From: an uncultured Pseudomonadota bacterium
GTDB lineage: Bacteria; Pseudomonadota; Gammaproteobacteria; Steroidobacterales; Steroidobacteraceae
NCBI GenBank assembly: GCA_903879335.1
Contig: CAIRLC010000007.1
Span: 124,001 to 188,000 of the forward strand
Length of the DNA stretch: 64,000 bases
Direction: 5' to 3'
A program made the position numbers and the translations under genes. Below, one piece after another: positions 44,331-54,534 of this stretch. Numbering within the stretch: position 1 is the first letter of the stretch; each line of letters starts with the position of its first letter. The notes below the pieces were generated by a model. It did not search any database, was not told where the DNA came from, and saw nothing but the letters and a program-made list of their open reading frames with translations.

Positions 44331-45759
44331 TTTCCACAGGTGCTGATCGGGACCACCACCAATAAAACGGTAATCCGAGCCCGATATAGCAGGCACCCAG
44401 TAGCGCTCGTCCGGAGTCAGCAATGAAGCTGTTCACCAAGAGCCATGTTGTCACCAGCAAGAAAAGTGCTGGAACGATCGGATAACCGAAAGCGTGGTAT
44501 GGCCTTGGTACGTCGGGCATCGTGCGCCGGAAGACAAAGACTGATCCAGTGGTCAGTCCATAGAACAACCAAGAGGCAAAGACAACGGAATCCGTCAACG
44601 CGTCATAATTACCCATCAGCGCCAATAACGATGCCCAACTTGCTTGCGCAACCATCGCCCGTACCGGTACCCGCGTGCCGGAGGAAACCACCGCAAGCGC
44701 CCGAAAAAACAAACCCTCTCGGGCCATCGCATAAGGAATGCGGGAGTTGGCAAGCACAGAAGCGTGCAGCGAGCCCACGCTCGACACCATCAAAATGCCA
44801 AGAATAAGAATTACCGCGACCGGCCCTATCGCCGCGCGCAATGCGTCTGAGGCGACTGATGAATGGAGCGAGGTGCTGGCAATCTGGTCTGGAGATAAGG
44901 CATAGAAGTACGACAGATTGGCCACGAGATACAGCGCACCCACCACGAGCATACCGCCGACAAACGCTCGGGGCAGATTGCGCTCAGGATCCTTCACTTC
45001 ACCCGCGAGCGGCGCAACGTTCTGCCATCCATCGTAGGCCCACAACGCCCCAACCATCGCAGCGCCAAATCCGATAACCCCTCCACGAGCCGAGGACGAG
45101 ACTTGCTCACACGTGGCTGCTCCACTGATCGGAACGGTTAGGTGGTTCCAGTCCCCGTGGGCGAATAAGAGCAAGGTGGCCGCCACCGCGATCACTAAGA
45201 CCACTTTAATCATCGTCAATCCAACGGCAAGCGCGCCCCCAGTCGAAACCGGGCGAAAATTGACGAACGCCACAAGCCAAATAACTGCGATCGACACCAA
45301 CGTAATGCCATTAATTGGAAGAGAAACGATGGAGAACAGGGGGTTCTCTAACGCGTGTCCAGTCGCTTGGTTCAGAAATGTGGCGAAGCCAATCGCTAAG
45401 GCTGCCTGCGAGGCTGAACGCGCAATTCCGAAAAAGGTCCAGCCGTATAAAAAGCCAACCAGCCGTCCATAGGCGCGACGCAGGAACGCGTATTCACCAC
45501 CAGCGACAGGCATCAGCGCAGCGACTTCAGCGTAAGAAAATGTGCCCGCTAACGCGAGGAAACCGGCGGCAACCCAAGCCGCGATGACGAGGCTTGGGCT
45601 GCCTACATTGCAGGTCATAACACGTGTCTTCAAAAAGACACCAGTGCCGATCATGTTGGCTACATTGATCGACACCGCCGCGGCGAGGCCTATGCCTCGA
45701 ACCAACTCGGCGCGGGATCGGCGGCCGCGCTCTTCGACGTACCGCTCGGTCCCTGCCAT
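44317..45759 (-). CDS. APC-superfamily amino-acid permease
   Basis: Membrane transporter of 480 aa with about 12 hydrophobic segments. The TM1 signature AVSINVANMIGTGVFLKT contains the GTGVF substrate-binding bend of the LAT/APC group. Other segments are AALMPVAGGEYAFLRRAYG, ALWAYDGWQNVAPLAGEVKD and NLPRAFVGGMLVVGALYL. The resemblance to L-type exchangers suggests neutral or cationic amino acids. It lies 12 bp downstream of formate-THF ligase on the same strand. Confidence 0.85.
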   Translation of the reverse strand: MAGTERYVEERGRRSRAELVRGIGLAAAVSINVANMIGTGVFLKTRVMTCNVGSPSLVIAAWVAAGFLALAGTFSYAEVAALMPVAGGEYAFLRRAYGRLVGFLYGWTFFGIARSASQAALAIGFATFLNQATGHALENPLFSIVSLPINGITLVSIAVIWLVAFVNFRPVSTGGALAVGLTMIKVVLVIAVAATLLLFAHGDWNHLTVPISGAATCEQVSSSARGGVIGFGAAMVGALWAYDGWQNVAPLAGEVKDPERNLPRAFVGGMLVVGALYLVANLSYFYALSPDQIASTSLHSSVASDALRAAIGPVAVILILGILMVSSVGSLHASVLANSRIPYAMAREGLFFRALAVVSSGTRVPVRAMVAQASWASLLALMGNYDALTDSVVFASWLFYGLTTGSVFVFRRTMPDVPRPYHAFGYPIVPALFLLVTTWLLVNSFIADSGRALLGACYIGLGLPFYWWWSRSAPVEIKSE

Positions 45760-45771
45760 GTCGGTTTTTCC

Positions 45772-47445
45772 TTAGAAGAGGCCTATAACCTTACCATTTT
45801 CATCAATATCGATGTGATCAGCCGACGGCACCTTCGGCAGACCAGGCATGGTCATGATGTCACCACACACCATCACCACAAACTCTGCACCAGCCGCGAG
45901 GCGAACTTCGCGAACGTTCACGACATGGCCCGACGGAGCACCCTTCAGCGAAGGATCCGTTGAGAACGAGTATTGGGTCTTTGCCACGCAGACCGGGTAG
46001 TGGCCGTAGCCGCTCTCCTGCAATTGCTTAATCTGCGTACGAACCTTCGAATCCGCGGTGATATCCGATGCGCCATAAATCTTCGTCGCAATGGCCTTCA
46101 TCTTGTCCCACAACGGCAATGACTCGTCATAGACGAATGTCGCCTTGCTCGTGTTCTTTGCAATCGTTTCAACAACGACTTCAGCCAACTCGGTCGCGCC
46201 TGCGCCACCCTCCGCCCAGTGCCTTGCAAGCACCACTGCGGCACCATGCACTGCCATCTTTTGCTTGAGCAACGCAACTTCCGCATCCGTATCCGTGGTG
46301 CGATGGTTGATCGCGATCACGCAAGGCAATCCGTAGTGCGTGCGCACGTTATTCACGTGACGCTCAAGGTTAACAATGCCCTTTTCCAAGGCCGCCAGAT
46401 TCTCAGAGCTCATTTCTTTGAGATCACAGCCGCCGTGGAACTTGAGAGCGCGAATGGTGGCCACCAACACGACGACCGACGGGCTCAAGCCGGCCTTGCG
46501 GCACTTGATATCAATGAATTTTTCGGCGCCCAAGTCGGCACCGAAGCCAGCTTCGGTCACGACGTAGTCGGCCAACTTGAGGGCGGTCTTCGTGGCCAAT
46601 ACGGAGTTACAGCCGTGTGCAATGTTTGCGAATGGGCCGCCGTGGATAAATGCCGCGTTATTTTCCAGCGTCTGAACCAAATTAGGCTTCAGCGCTTCGC
46701 GCAGCAACACGGTCATCGCACCAGCAGCCTTCAAATCGCGCGCCAATACCGGCTTCTGGTCGCGGGTGTAGCCCACAACGATGTTGCCGAGACGTTCCTT
46801 GAGGTCCTTCAGGCTCGTCGCGAGACAGAAGATCGCCATAACTTCAGAAGCAACGACGATATCGAATCCATCCTGACGCGGATAGCCGTTGCCTGGGCCG
46901 CCAAGCGATGCGGTGATATCGCGCAGCGCGCGGTCATTCATATCCATCACGCGCTTCCACGTAATGCGTCGCACATCAATACCGAGCGCGTTGCCATGAT
47001 GAATGTGGTTGTCGAGCAGGGCTGCTAGCAAATTATTGGCCAACGCAATCGCGTTGAAATCGCCCGTAAAGTGCAGGTTGATGTCTTCCATCGGCACGAC
47101 CTGAGCCATACCGCCGCCTGCGGCACCGCCCTTCATGCCGAACACAGGACCCAAGCTTGGCTCACGAAGGCAGATGACCGCCTTCTTACCAATCTTGTTC
47201 AAGGCGTCGCCGAGACCAACGGTCGTCGTGGTCTTGCCTTCGCCTGCTGGAGTTGGGCTGATGGCCGTGACAAGAATCAGCTTGCCGTCTGGCTTTGATG
47301 CCAAGCTATCAATGTATTCCAGTGAAATCTTCGCCTTGTACTTGCCGTACTGGTCAAGCGCGTCATCTGGGATGCCGAGTCGCGAAGCGATCTCGGTCAC
47401 GGGCTTCATGGTTGCTGCCTGAGCAATCTCGATATCAGAACGCAC
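45772..47445 (-). CDS. fhs: Formate-tetrahydrofolate ligase
   Basis: ATP-dependent ligase making 10-formyl-THF from formate, 557 aa. It starts at a GTG with AGGGAG 6 nt before it. Landmarks are the ATP loop [47 protein letters not shown], and C-terminal [19 protein letters not shown]. Together with the 5-FCL gene just upstream it forms a folate one-carbon pair. In the 98-bp leader, GCCCG/CGGGC (47476-47462) could form a small hairpin; no known riboswitch is recognised. Confidence 0.95.
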   Translation of the reverse strand: MRSDIEIAQAATMKPVTEIASRLGIPDDALDQYGKYKAKISLEYIDSLASKPDGKLILVTAISPTPAGEGKTTTTVGLGDALNKIGKKAVICLREPSLGPVFGMKGGAAGGGMAQVVPMEDINLHFTGDFNAIALANNLLAALLDNHIHHGNALGIDVRRITWKRVMDMNDRALRDITASLGGPGNGYPRQDGFDIVVASEVMAIFCLATSLKDLKERLGNIVVGYTRDQKPVLARDLKAAGAMTVLLREALKPNLVQTLENNAAFIHGGPFANIAHGCNSVLATKTALKLADYVVTEAGFGADLGAEKFIDIKCRKAGLSPSVVVLVATIRALKFHGGCDLKEMSSENLAALEKGIVNLERHVNNVRTHYGLPCVIAINHRTTDTDAEVALLKQKMAVHGAAVVLARHWAEGGAGATELAEVVVETIAKNTSKATFVYDESLPLWDKMKAIATKIYGASDITADSKVRTQIKQLQESGYGHYPVCVAKTQYSFSTDPSLKGAPSGHVVNVREVRLAAGAEFVVMVCGDIMTMPGLPKVPSADHIDIDENGKVIGLF

Positions 47446-47543
47446 TTAAATCTCCCTTACGGCCCGTTATTCGGGCATTGATTAATAACCCTCCGCGCCA
47501 ACCCTTAGGTCACGCGGATCCACAATCAAAAATTCGTGTGCCG

Positions 47544-48209
47544 CTACACGCTTCGGACGAGTGACCGACTCGCCCAAAGCGCCTCGGACCGTCGCGCGGC
47601 TTCAGCCTCATCAATCCGCTCAAGGCCGCCTGGCACGGCGGCCTCAATACCTAGCTCAGTGACCACGAAATCCATCAAGATGTCGTGATCCTGTGGGTCT
47701 GTGGTTGGCACGCGAGACGCTTCGTGAGCGATCGCGATCGTGATGGGCGCAGGAGCGATTGAAGCCAGCGTACGGTCATAGAAGCCGCCACCGTAGCCCA
47801 ATCGATCGCCTTGCGCGCCGATGCCGACGACCGGTATCAACAGGACCTGCGGAACTACAGACTGCGTTCCAACTGGTACGGGAATGTCATATGCACCGGC
47901 TTGCATCGTCACCTCAGGCCACCATTCCAAGAACTGCAGTGGGGTAGCCTTCGCAACGACCGTCGGCAGTGCCAACCGGGCTCCCTCCGCCCGTAATTCA
48001 CCGGCCAACGGGCGGGCGTCATATTCGCCTTGGTAGGGCCAACATAAGCCGATGGTTGCTCGGGTCAATAACGGGAACCCACGGCGCAGGAAGCCGTCAA
48101 TCAAACGACCGAAATCCGCCCTCGTCGTCAATGGCATAGCGAGCCGGGCGGCAATGAGCCGAGCCCGCTCTGCCTTCCGCCAAGCCGCTAATTCGGGTGA
48201 AAGTGCCAT
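47544..48209 (-). CDS. 5-formyltetrahydrofolate cyclo-ligase
   Basis: Converts 5-formyl-THF to methenyl-THF, 221 aa. The catalytic glycine loop QGDRLGYGGGFYDRTLA is intact, and KAERARLIAARLAM matches the N-terminal helix of the family (E. coli YgfA/Fau). It stands directly upstream of fhs on the same strand. In enterics the 6S RNA gene precedes this gene; here only 91 bp separate it from the next gene, too little for 6S RNA. Confidence 0.9.
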   Translation of the reverse strand: MALSPELAAWRKAERARLIAARLAMPLTTRADFGRLIDGFLRRGFPLLTRATIGLCWPYQGEYDARPLAGELRAEGARLALPTVVAKATPLQFLEWWPEVTMQAGAYDIPVPVGTQSVVPQVLLIPVVGIGAQGDRLGYGGGFYDRTLASIAPAPITIAIAHEASRVPTTDPQDHDILMDFVVTELGIEAAVPGGLERIDEAEAARRSEALWASRSLVRSV

Positions 48210-48300
48210 AGTTGCGGCATCTTACTCGCGCCCCTAGAGGCGACCCGGGCAGTTCGCGACACCGACCACAAGCGTTTGCGCCATGTCCTAGACAGGATCA

Positions 48301-48687
48301 TCAGTCGCGTGGCCGCGGCAACAAGAAAGTCGACCTTGCGTCGGGGTAGTCCAGCGACCCCGTTGGGTAGTAACGGCGGAAGTAATTGATGTCCTCGAGT
48401 TCGGGATAGCGGCCTATGAAATCGTCAAACCCTATCGTGGTCGCTTCGTCAGCGCGACGTTCCGCCAACAGCGCCAGATACGCGACGGTGAGCGTCTCAT
48501 GGTAGAGATCGGCCTTGCCGTGACGGTCGGCAAAACCAACGATGGCCCTTTTCATAGCGACACAAGCACCCGGGAAGTCGTGCTTCGCGAGATAGAGAAA
48601 CCCGGCTCGTAGATGGGCTCGGTGCCCAAAAGCAGCGAGTGAAAGGGTTCCGTCCTCGAGGGCGGCTAAAAATTGCTGATCCTCCAT
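48301..48687 (-). CDS. Conserved hypothetical protein with HLRxGFLYL motif
   Basis: Soluble protein of 128 aa from the ATG at 48687, preceded by GGGAGG with 8-nt spacing; the frame stays open into the upstream permease gene. The visible pattern is LAALEDGTLSLAAFGHRAHL followed by RAGFLYLAKHDFPGACVAMK and LYHETLTVAYLALL. It probably forms an all-helical fold with conserved His. I recall such proteins only as unnamed. It follows the YbbP-like gene by 62 bp. Confidence 0.6.
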   Translation of the reverse strand: MEDQQFLAALEDGTLSLAAFGHRAHLRAGFLYLAKHDFPGACVAMKRAIVGFADRHGKADLYHETLTVAYLALLAERRADEATTIGFDDFIGRYPELEDINYFRRYYPTGSLDYPDARSTFLLPRPRD

Positions 48688-48749
48688 ATCAAACCCCTCC
48701 CACCAGCCATCCACCACAGCCTTCAGCGGCGTGAATGAAACTGTCAGCG

Positions 48750-51251
48750 CTAAGAATTTTGGCCCCGTAACACCCGCGCCGGTCGCGTAGCGGACATGCG
48801 CCATGTCGATGCCGTGCCGAACAGCGTGACGCCGAACGTTCCGGCGCTCACACCCCAAAGCCATATTGACCAAGTTGGGCGCCACGGCACACCGAGCCAG
48901 TGGGAAGCAATGAAGAAGCCAATCGCCGAAGAAGCGATCGCAGCAACCCCACCGGAGAGTGCACCCAAGATCGCAAATTCCGCCATCCCTCCCGACACGA
49001 TTTGGAGGCGGCTAGCGCCAAAGGCGCGGAGCACCGCGATTTCGTAGCGCCGCTCGTCAGCGGTTGCCCGAACTGCTGCGAGCAGCACAACGAGGCCAGC
49101 TAATAGGGTAAAGGCAAACACATAAGTGATCGCGGCGGCCGCTCGATCGATCAGCGTCCGCACCGAATTTAAAACGCCATCGATATCAAGCACGGTGACG
49201 GTTGGAAATTTTTGATCAAACTCAAGTAACGCCTTACGCCCCTCCTCATCAAGATGAGTCGCCGCCAAGAAGCTGCCTACACTAGCGTCTAAAACGCCTG
49301 GGGAAAAAAGAAGAAAGAAGTTTGGGCGAAATCCGTCCCATCGGACTTTTCTAAAACTTTGGATTTTGGCCTCAGTCATGTCGCCACCGACATCAAAGAC
49401 CAATCGGTCGCCTAAATGCAGATTTAATTCGTCGCGAAATTCGGTCGCTACAGAAACCGCGGGCTGAAGCCCCGATGATCTAGACCACCACTGCCCCTCG
49501 ACCAACTCATTATCAGGGGGCAGATCAGCACTGAAACTCAAATTCTGTTCCCGCTCAGCGAACGCCCGACCACGATCGGATTTCGGCATTCTGTTGGCGA
49601 TCAAGGTTCCGTTCACGGACAACAGGCGCCCGCGCACCCACGGCGCGAAGTCAATGGGTACACGTTTTTCGCTAAAGAATTGCTCAATGCTCGACCGCTC
49701 AGTCGGAGCGATATTGATCAAAAAATAATTCGGTGCGGTCGCTGGCAATGCACCACGCCATGCATCAAGTAGGCCCACACGGACGACTCCGAGGAGGAGC
49801 AGAATAGTCATCCCGAGACCAAAGGCCAGTATTTGCGCAGTTGTCTCGCGTGGACGCCGCGCTAATGCGGACATCCCATATCGCCATGCAACGCCCGAAT
49901 CTGGGCGTATCTTTTTGGCGATCAGGACAAGGCCGTTCCCAATAAGGGCGTAAATAATTGTCACGAGCGCAAGCGAGCACCCGGCACCCAGAACGAGCGC
50001 GAGGTCGTTGACGTACAGATAGAGAATGGCGAGCAGCGAAACCACTGCGCCCAGCGCGGGAAAAAACAACGGGATTTTTCGACCGGATAAATCTTCACGC
50101 AGCACTCGGGCTGGGGGAATGCGCGCCAATTCCATGATTGGCGGCGCCGCGAAACCGGCCATCATGACGATTGCAGTGATGACACCTAATATTGCCGGCG
50201 TGACGCTTGCTGGCGGCAAAACCGCAACCGCGGTAAAGGTTTTTGCCAATTCCGCGAGTCCGGATTGGGCCGCGTAACCTAGACACACTCCAAGGAGCGC
50301 ACCCGCTATGGCCGCTGCCATCAGTTCCACCGCGAAGCGACGAATAATAGTCTGACGGGTAGCGCCTAGACATTTCAGTAAGGCCACTTCGTCTTGACGC
50401 TGCCGCGCAAAGCGCCTCGAAGCCATTGCCAGGGCAATTGCCGCGAGGAGCACGGTCGTTATGGCCGCCAAGTGAAGAAAACGCCCCGCACGTTCCGATG
50501 CACTGCCGAGTTGTGCGCTCGATTCAGCGACGGTGAGAAGCTTTTCAGCGGCCGATTTGCGCAACTTTACCCAGCCGGAAAATCGATCCATTGCATCGGG
50601 ATCCCCAGCCACTAATAGCGCGTAGGTCGCACGACTTGCGGGTCCAATCAAGCCGCTGGCAGCAAGGTCCACACCGCGCATGAGTAATGCAGGAGCCACT
50701 TCCGCCATACCAGTCCCTCGATCGGGGCGGTCCGCAAGAATTGCCGCAACTTGCAATTGCGAGACACCAACTCGAACAATCTCACCGATGTTTACCTTAA
50801 GACGACTTGCCAATCGCGGGTCGATAAAAACCTGGCCGACGGGTGGCAGGTCCTGCGTGGACTGAGAAGGTCCGTACAGGGTTGGCGAAATGCGCAACGT
50901 ACCGCGCAATGGGTATCCGCCATCTGAGGCAATGATTGACGTGAGCTGAGCGATGTCCCCAGCGTGGACAACTGACGTGAGTGTGGTCGTGCGGCCAGTC
51001 TGCAAATCACGGCGCTGAGCTTCACGTTCCATCAGGTCTAATGACGCGGCGCTTCTACCGGATTCCAGACGAAGATCAGCAGCGAGCGCGGTTGCCGACT
51101 CGATCCGAATCGCGCCTTGGAGACGGTCTGTGAATAATCCGACTGTTGAGGATGCCGACACAGCGACGGCGATCGCGGCAACCAGCACTAGCAGCTCCGT
51201 CCGGCGGAACGCTCGTAAAACTGTAGCAATCCTAATAGCAGACCAACTCAT
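48750..51251 (-). CDS. ybbP: FtsX-domain ABC permease (YbbP-like)
   Basis: Large permease of 833 aa. It has an N-terminal helix (TELLVLVAAIAVAVSASSTV), two FtsX-type membrane domains (ASRRFARQRQDEVALLKCLG and VRATADERRYEIAVLRAFGA) and two extracytoplasmic domains. The paired FtsX repeats and length match YbbP, the partner of YbbA in E. coli. Proposed roles include envelope lipid or toxin efflux; the substrate is not established. It overlaps ybbA by 4 bp. Confidence 0.85.
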   Translation of the reverse strand: MSWSAIRIATVLRAFRRTELLVLVAAIAVAVSASSTVGLFTDRLQGAIRIESATALAADLRLESGRSAASLDLMEREAQRRDLQTGRTTTLTSVVHAGDIAQLTSIIASDGGYPLRGTLRISPTLYGPSQSTQDLPPVGQVFIDPRLASRLKVNIGEIVRVGVSQLQVAAILADRPDRGTGMAEVAPALLMRGVDLAASGLIGPASRATYALLVAGDPDAMDRFSGWVKLRKSAAEKLLTVAESSAQLGSASERAGRFLHLAAITTVLLAAIALAMASRRFARQRQDEVALLKCLGATRQTIIRRFAVELMAAAIAGALLGVCLGYAAQSGLAELAKTFTAVAVLPPASVTPAILGVITAIVMMAGFAAPPIMELARIPPARVLREDLSGRKIPLFFPALGAVVSLLAILYLYVNDLALVLGAGCSLALVTIIYALIGNGLVLIAKKIRPDSGVAWRYGMSALARRPRETTAQILAFGLGMTILLLLGVVRVGLLDAWRGALPATAPNYFLINIAPTERSSIEQFFSEKRVPIDFAPWVRGRLLSVNGTLIANRMPKSDRGRAFAEREQNLSFSADLPPDNELVEGQWWSRSSGLQPAVSVATEFRDELNLHLGDRLVFDVGGDMTEAKIQSFRKVRWDGFRPNFFLLFSPGVLDASVGSFLAATHLDEEGRKALLEFDQKFPTVTVLDIDGVLNSVRTLIDRAAAAITYVFAFTLLAGLVVLLAAVRATADERRYEIAVLRAFGASRLQIVSGGMAEFAILGALSGGVAAIASSAIGFFIASHWLGVPWRPTWSIWLWGVSAGTFGVTLFGTASTWRMSATRPARVLRGQNS

Positions 51252-51928
51252 TCGTGGATTGACTCATCAACGATTCGACCGTCAATGAGGTCGATGATCC
51301 TGCCACAGCGAGCCGCCAACGCCTTTTCATGAGTGACCAGAATCAGCGTAGTTCCATAGCTGGCATTCAAGTCGAACAGCAGTTCAGCGATCCGGATTCC
51401 ATTGGCTCGATCCAAGTTACCGGTGGGCTCATCGGCGAACAGTAGCGTCGGCCGGACGACAAATGCTCGCGCCAGAGCGACGCGCTGCTGCTCGCCCCCA
51501 GAGAGCTGCCGAGCCAGGTAGCGTGCCCGCCCAGCGAGGCCGACGTCAGCCAGCGCTTGCTTAGCACGGACGCCGGCATCCTCAGCGCCGATCAATTCCA
51601 GCGGCAAACGAACATTTTCTTCCGCAGTCATGCTCGGAATGAGCTGAAACGACTGAAAAACGAATCCGACCCGTCCGGCACGAAGTCGCGCGCGGCCATC
51701 TTCGTCCAAACTGGAAAAAGGAAGACCCCCTAGGATCACTGAACCACGAGTCGGAACGTCGAGGCCAGCCAACAAAGCCAGCAGCGTTGACTTTCCCGAT
51801 CCAGACGGTCCGGTGATTGCCAACGTTTCAGCGGTTTCGACCGAAAAACTTACGGCGTCGACGATAGTCAGTAACCCGTCTGGGCTGCTAACCTCCTTAG
51901 TCACATTCCGCGCCTCGAGTACCGGCAA
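51248..51928 (-). CDS. ybbA: ABC ATP-binding protein YbbA
   Basis: ATPase of 226 aa in the LolD/MacB-like group. Walker A GPSGSGKSTLLALLAGLD, signature LSGGEQQRVALARA, Walker B LLFADEPTGNLDRA and switch VTHEKALA are intact. It starts at TTG; AGGAG 7 nt upstream supports this. The TTG of divergent tesA begins only 1 bp away, so the two genes share an extremely compact head-to-head start region. Confidence 0.9.
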   Translation of the reverse strand: MPVLEARNVTKEVSSPDGLLTIVDAVSFSVETAETLAITGPSGSGKSTLLALLAGLDVPTRGSVILGGLPFSSLDEDGRARLRAGRVGFVFQSFQLIPSMTAEENVRLPLELIGAEDAGVRAKQALADVGLAGRARYLARQLSGGEQQRVALARAFVVRPTLLFADEPTGNLDRANGIRIAELLFDLNASYGTTLILVTHEKALAARCGRIIDLIDGRIVDESIHE

Positions 51929-51929
51929 T

Positions 51930-52595
51930 TTGAAACTCCTAGTCCGTTGCCTAACTGTGCTCTACGTCATCGCGCTCGCAGGGTTTACCTCGGAGTATCC
52001 ACAAGCGTCCTCGGATACAGTAGTCATCCTCGGCGATTCGTTGAGTGCCGGGTATGGGCTGCATGCCGATGAAGGTTGGGTGACATTATTGACCCATCGC
52101 ATGGTTTCGTCAGGTTACGGGCAGACCATCGTAAACGCTAGCGTCAGTGGTGAAACCACCACCGGGGGCTTAAGCCGTATACCTAGACTATTGAATCTGC
52201 ATCATCCAAAGGTCGTGGTGCTTGAACTGGGCGCAAACGACGCGCTCCGCGGGCTGCCTCCGCAAAGCATTGAGGACAATCTCGTCGCGATCGGGCAATT
52301 GGTGTTGAGCTCCGGTGCGCGCCTGCTCCTCGTTGGCGCACCACTGCCAACGAATTACGGGATTGAATACGCGTCGTCCGTTAGCGTTGCTTATCGTCAT
52401 GCAGCCCATCGCTTGCGAGCATCACTGGTTCCATCTTTGATTGCAGGAATCGAGACCGATGAAAAAAATTTCCAGGCTGACCACCTACACCCTGTCGCGG
52501 CAGTGCAAATGCAGATACTCGACAACATTTGGCTTTACTTGAAGCCTTTATTAAGAAAGTCGTCCGCCGCCGCAGGCTCCTCGAATGGCCGCTAA
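51930..52595 (+). CDS. tesA: SGNH esterase/thioesterase I (TesA)
   Basis: Periplasmic acyl-CoA thioesterase/lysophospholipase/arylesterase of 221 aa. The signal sequence is KLLVRCLTVLYVIALAG. SGNH blocks are ILGDSLSAGYGL (catalytic Ser), NASVSGETTTGG, ELGANDALRG and DHLHPVAAVQ (Asp and His). The start is uncertain: a TTG at 51930 gives a clean signal peptide, while the frame is open further upstream inside ybbA. The divergent tesA/ybbA-ybbP layout is as in E. coli. Its end overlaps the LplT-PlsC gene by 11 bp. Confidence 0.87.
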   Translation: MKLLVRCLTVLYVIALAGFTSEYPQASSDTVVILGDSLSAGYGLHADEGWVTLLTHRMVSSGYGQTIVNASVSGETTTGGLSRIPRLLNLHHPKVVVLELGANDALRGLPPQSIEDNLVAIGQLVLSSGARLLLVGAPLPTNYGIEYASSVSVAYRHAAHRLRASLVPSLIAGIETDEKNFQADHLHPVAAVQMQILDNIWLYLKPLLRKSSAAAGSSNGR

Positions 52596-54459
52596 TCAAT
52601 TTTCATTGCTGGGGCAACGTCGATTTCTTCCTTTTTTTTTAACGCAAGCGCTAGGCGCTTTTAACGACAATTTTTATAAGAACCTTCTCGTCATTCTCGT
52701 CACTTATGATGCCGCAAGCTACTCGGGCATAAACCCAGTCCAACTGACGCAACTCGCTGGCGGCTTGTTTATTCTCCCGTTTGTTGTTTTCTCGGGACTC
52801 GCGGGTCAACTGGCGGATCGCTACGACAAAATTTCGGTCATGCGAGCGGTCAAAGTGTTGGAAGTTGCGATCATGGGCATTGCAACTTTCGGTTTTGCGA
52901 CGCACAACATCTATGCTTTATTAAGTGCGCTTTTCCTAATGGGAGTGCATTCGACTTTTTTCGCGCCCGCAAAATATGGTCTTTTGCCAGCAGTCCTCGA
53001 AAGCAACGAGCTCGTTGGCGGGAATGCGTTACTCGAGATGGGAACTTTCGCTGCAATCCTGTTAGGCCAAAGTCTCGCTGGGCCAATCGCCGCCACTGGC
53101 TCGACAGCAATCATTGGTCCAACGTTGTTCGCCGTTGCCGCATTTGGCTTGTTGGCGAGCTTTAAAATTCCGAAGATGTCGCCTGCTGCGCCGCAACTGA
53201 CATTGGACTGGAATCTTTGGCGATCGACGATTCAAAATTTATCGGTTGCCCATCAAGATCGAATCGTTTTTCTCGCGATACTTGGCATTTCGTGGTTCTG
53301 GTTTTACGGCATCATCGTATTGGCTCAGATGCCAATTTACGCCAGTATGATTATTCGCGGGCCGGAGCTTACGGTTACGCTTCTGATGTTCGGTTTCACC
53401 TTAGGCATCGCGGCCGGGTCTCTGCTATGTGAGAGATTGTCTGGTGGACGGCTCGAAATTGGACTGGTCCCGCTGGGCTCGCTGCTGATGACCGTTTTTG
53501 GTATCGACCTCTATTTCTCGACGCCGCAGCTGGTCTCGAATGTCACTCGGCAAATATCGGTTGTTTTGGCTGATTGGACGACGTGGCACATTCTCATGGA
53601 CCTCATGATGATCGGCCTGTCCGGTGGACTCTATATCGTTCCTTTATATGCGTTGGTGCAACGCAGGACGCCGATCAAGGTCATGTCGCGCGTCATTGCG
53701 GCCAACAGCATTTGGAATGCTGTATTTATGGTGGTTGCCTCGTTGTTCGGCGCATTGCTCATCCAGCACGGCATGTCTGTGCCTGAGCTGTTACTGACTT
53801 GCGCCATTTTGAATTTCGGCGTCACGGCGGTGATCTACTCCCGCGTACCTGAATTTCTGCTGCGACTGCTTGCTTGGATACTCATGCACTTGGTGTATCG
53901 GGTACAGGTTGAAGGTCTAGAGAATGTGCCGCGTAGGGGTGCCGCGCTCGTCGTGTGTAATCACGTCAGCTATGTCGACGCGCTCGTTCTATCTGCGGCC
54001 GTCAATCGGCCAATGCGCTTTGTCATGGAATCCTCCATATTTAAGACGCCGATTCTTAATTCCATATTTACAGGGATGAAGGCCATCCCGGTTGCGAGCG
54101 CACAAGAAGATCGTGTCATTCGCGAAGCTGCTTTTGAGCAGGTATCGGCCGCACTGACCGAGGGGCACGTTGTTTGCATTTTTCCGGAAGGAAAACTCAC
54201 CCGCAATGGTGAGGTAGACACGTTCAGACCTGGAGTCATGCGCATCCTCGCGACGAACCCGGTCTCGGTGATCCCAATGGCGCTGTGCGGTCTCTGGGGT
54301 TCTATCTTTTCTCACGGTGCAACCGGACTGACCAGGTTCCTGCCGTTGCGATTCAAATTACGAGTTGCGCTGCACATTGGTCAGTCCATCACCGCGTCGT
54401 TGGTAACGCCGGACCGCTTGAGATCAATCGTACTGGGCTTGCGTGGCGGCAATGCGTGA
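52585..54459 (+). CDS. LplT-PlsC fusion: lysophospholipid transporter and acyltransferase
   Basis: Fusion of 624 aa. Residues 1-430 are an MFS-type membrane domain resembling LplT (LGAFNDNFYKNLLVILVTYD near the N terminus, FAPAKYGLLPAVL). Residues about 440-624 are a PlsC acyltransferase with NHVSYVD at 459-465 (the HX4D catalytic site) and FPEGKLTRNGE at 533. This would import lysophospholipids and re-acylate them. In E. coli LplT and Aas are separate; here the transporter and acyltransferase are joined and the acyl-activating enzyme is a separate gene 75 bp downstream. Confidence 0.85.
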   Translation: MAANQFSLLGQRRFLPFFLTQALGAFNDNFYKNLLVILVTYDAASYSGINPVQLTQLAGGLFILPFVVFSGLAGQLADRYDKISVMRAVKVLEVAIMGIATFGFATHNIYALLSALFLMGVHSTFFAPAKYGLLPAVLESNELVGGNALLEMGTFAAILLGQSLAGPIAATGSTAIIGPTLFAVAAFGLLASFKIPKMSPAAPQLTLDWNLWRSTIQNLSVAHQDRIVFLAILGISWFWFYGIIVLAQMPIYASMIIRGPELTVTLLMFGFTLGIAAGSLLCERLSGGRLEIGLVPLGSLLMTVFGIDLYFSTPQLVSNVTRQISVVLADWTTWHILMDLMMIGLSGGLYIVPLYALVQRRTPIKVMSRVIAANSIWNAVFMVVASLFGALLIQHGMSVPELLLTCAILNFGVTAVIYSRVPEFLLRLLAWILMHLVYRVQVEGLENVPRRGAALVVCNHVSYVDALVLSAAVNRPMRFVMESSIFKTPILNSIFTGMKAIPVASAQEDRVIREAAFEQVSAALTEGHVVCIFPEGKLTRNGEVDTFRPGVMRILATNPVSVIPMALCGLWGSIFSHGATGLTRFLPLRFKLRVALHIGQSITASLVTPDRLRSIVLGLRGGNA

Positions 54460-54534
54460 GGTCCTCGCCGCTATCCATGGGATAGCGTACTCTGCGGTCA
54501 TCGTTTGCTGGATATCTGCTTGGTAGGGGGCGCC

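Noticed and set aside
46219-47028. Plus-strand frame of 269 codons inside fhs
   Set aside because: Lies wholly opposite formate-THF ligase and has the His/Gln/Val composition typical of antisense frames.
47462-47476. THF-type riboswitch in the fhs leader
   Set aside because: Only a 5-bp GCCCG/CGGGC hairpin is visible in 98 bp; no pseudoknot or known THF aptamer core is recognised.
48210-48300. 6S RNA (ssrS) next to the 5-FCL gene
   Set aside because: In enterics ssrS precedes this gene, but only 91 bp are free here and the sequence shows no 6S-like long bulged stem.
48688-48885. Longer N terminus for the hypothetical protein after ybbP
   Set aside because: It would lie within the 3' end of ybbP; the ATG at 48687 has a strong GGGAGG site.
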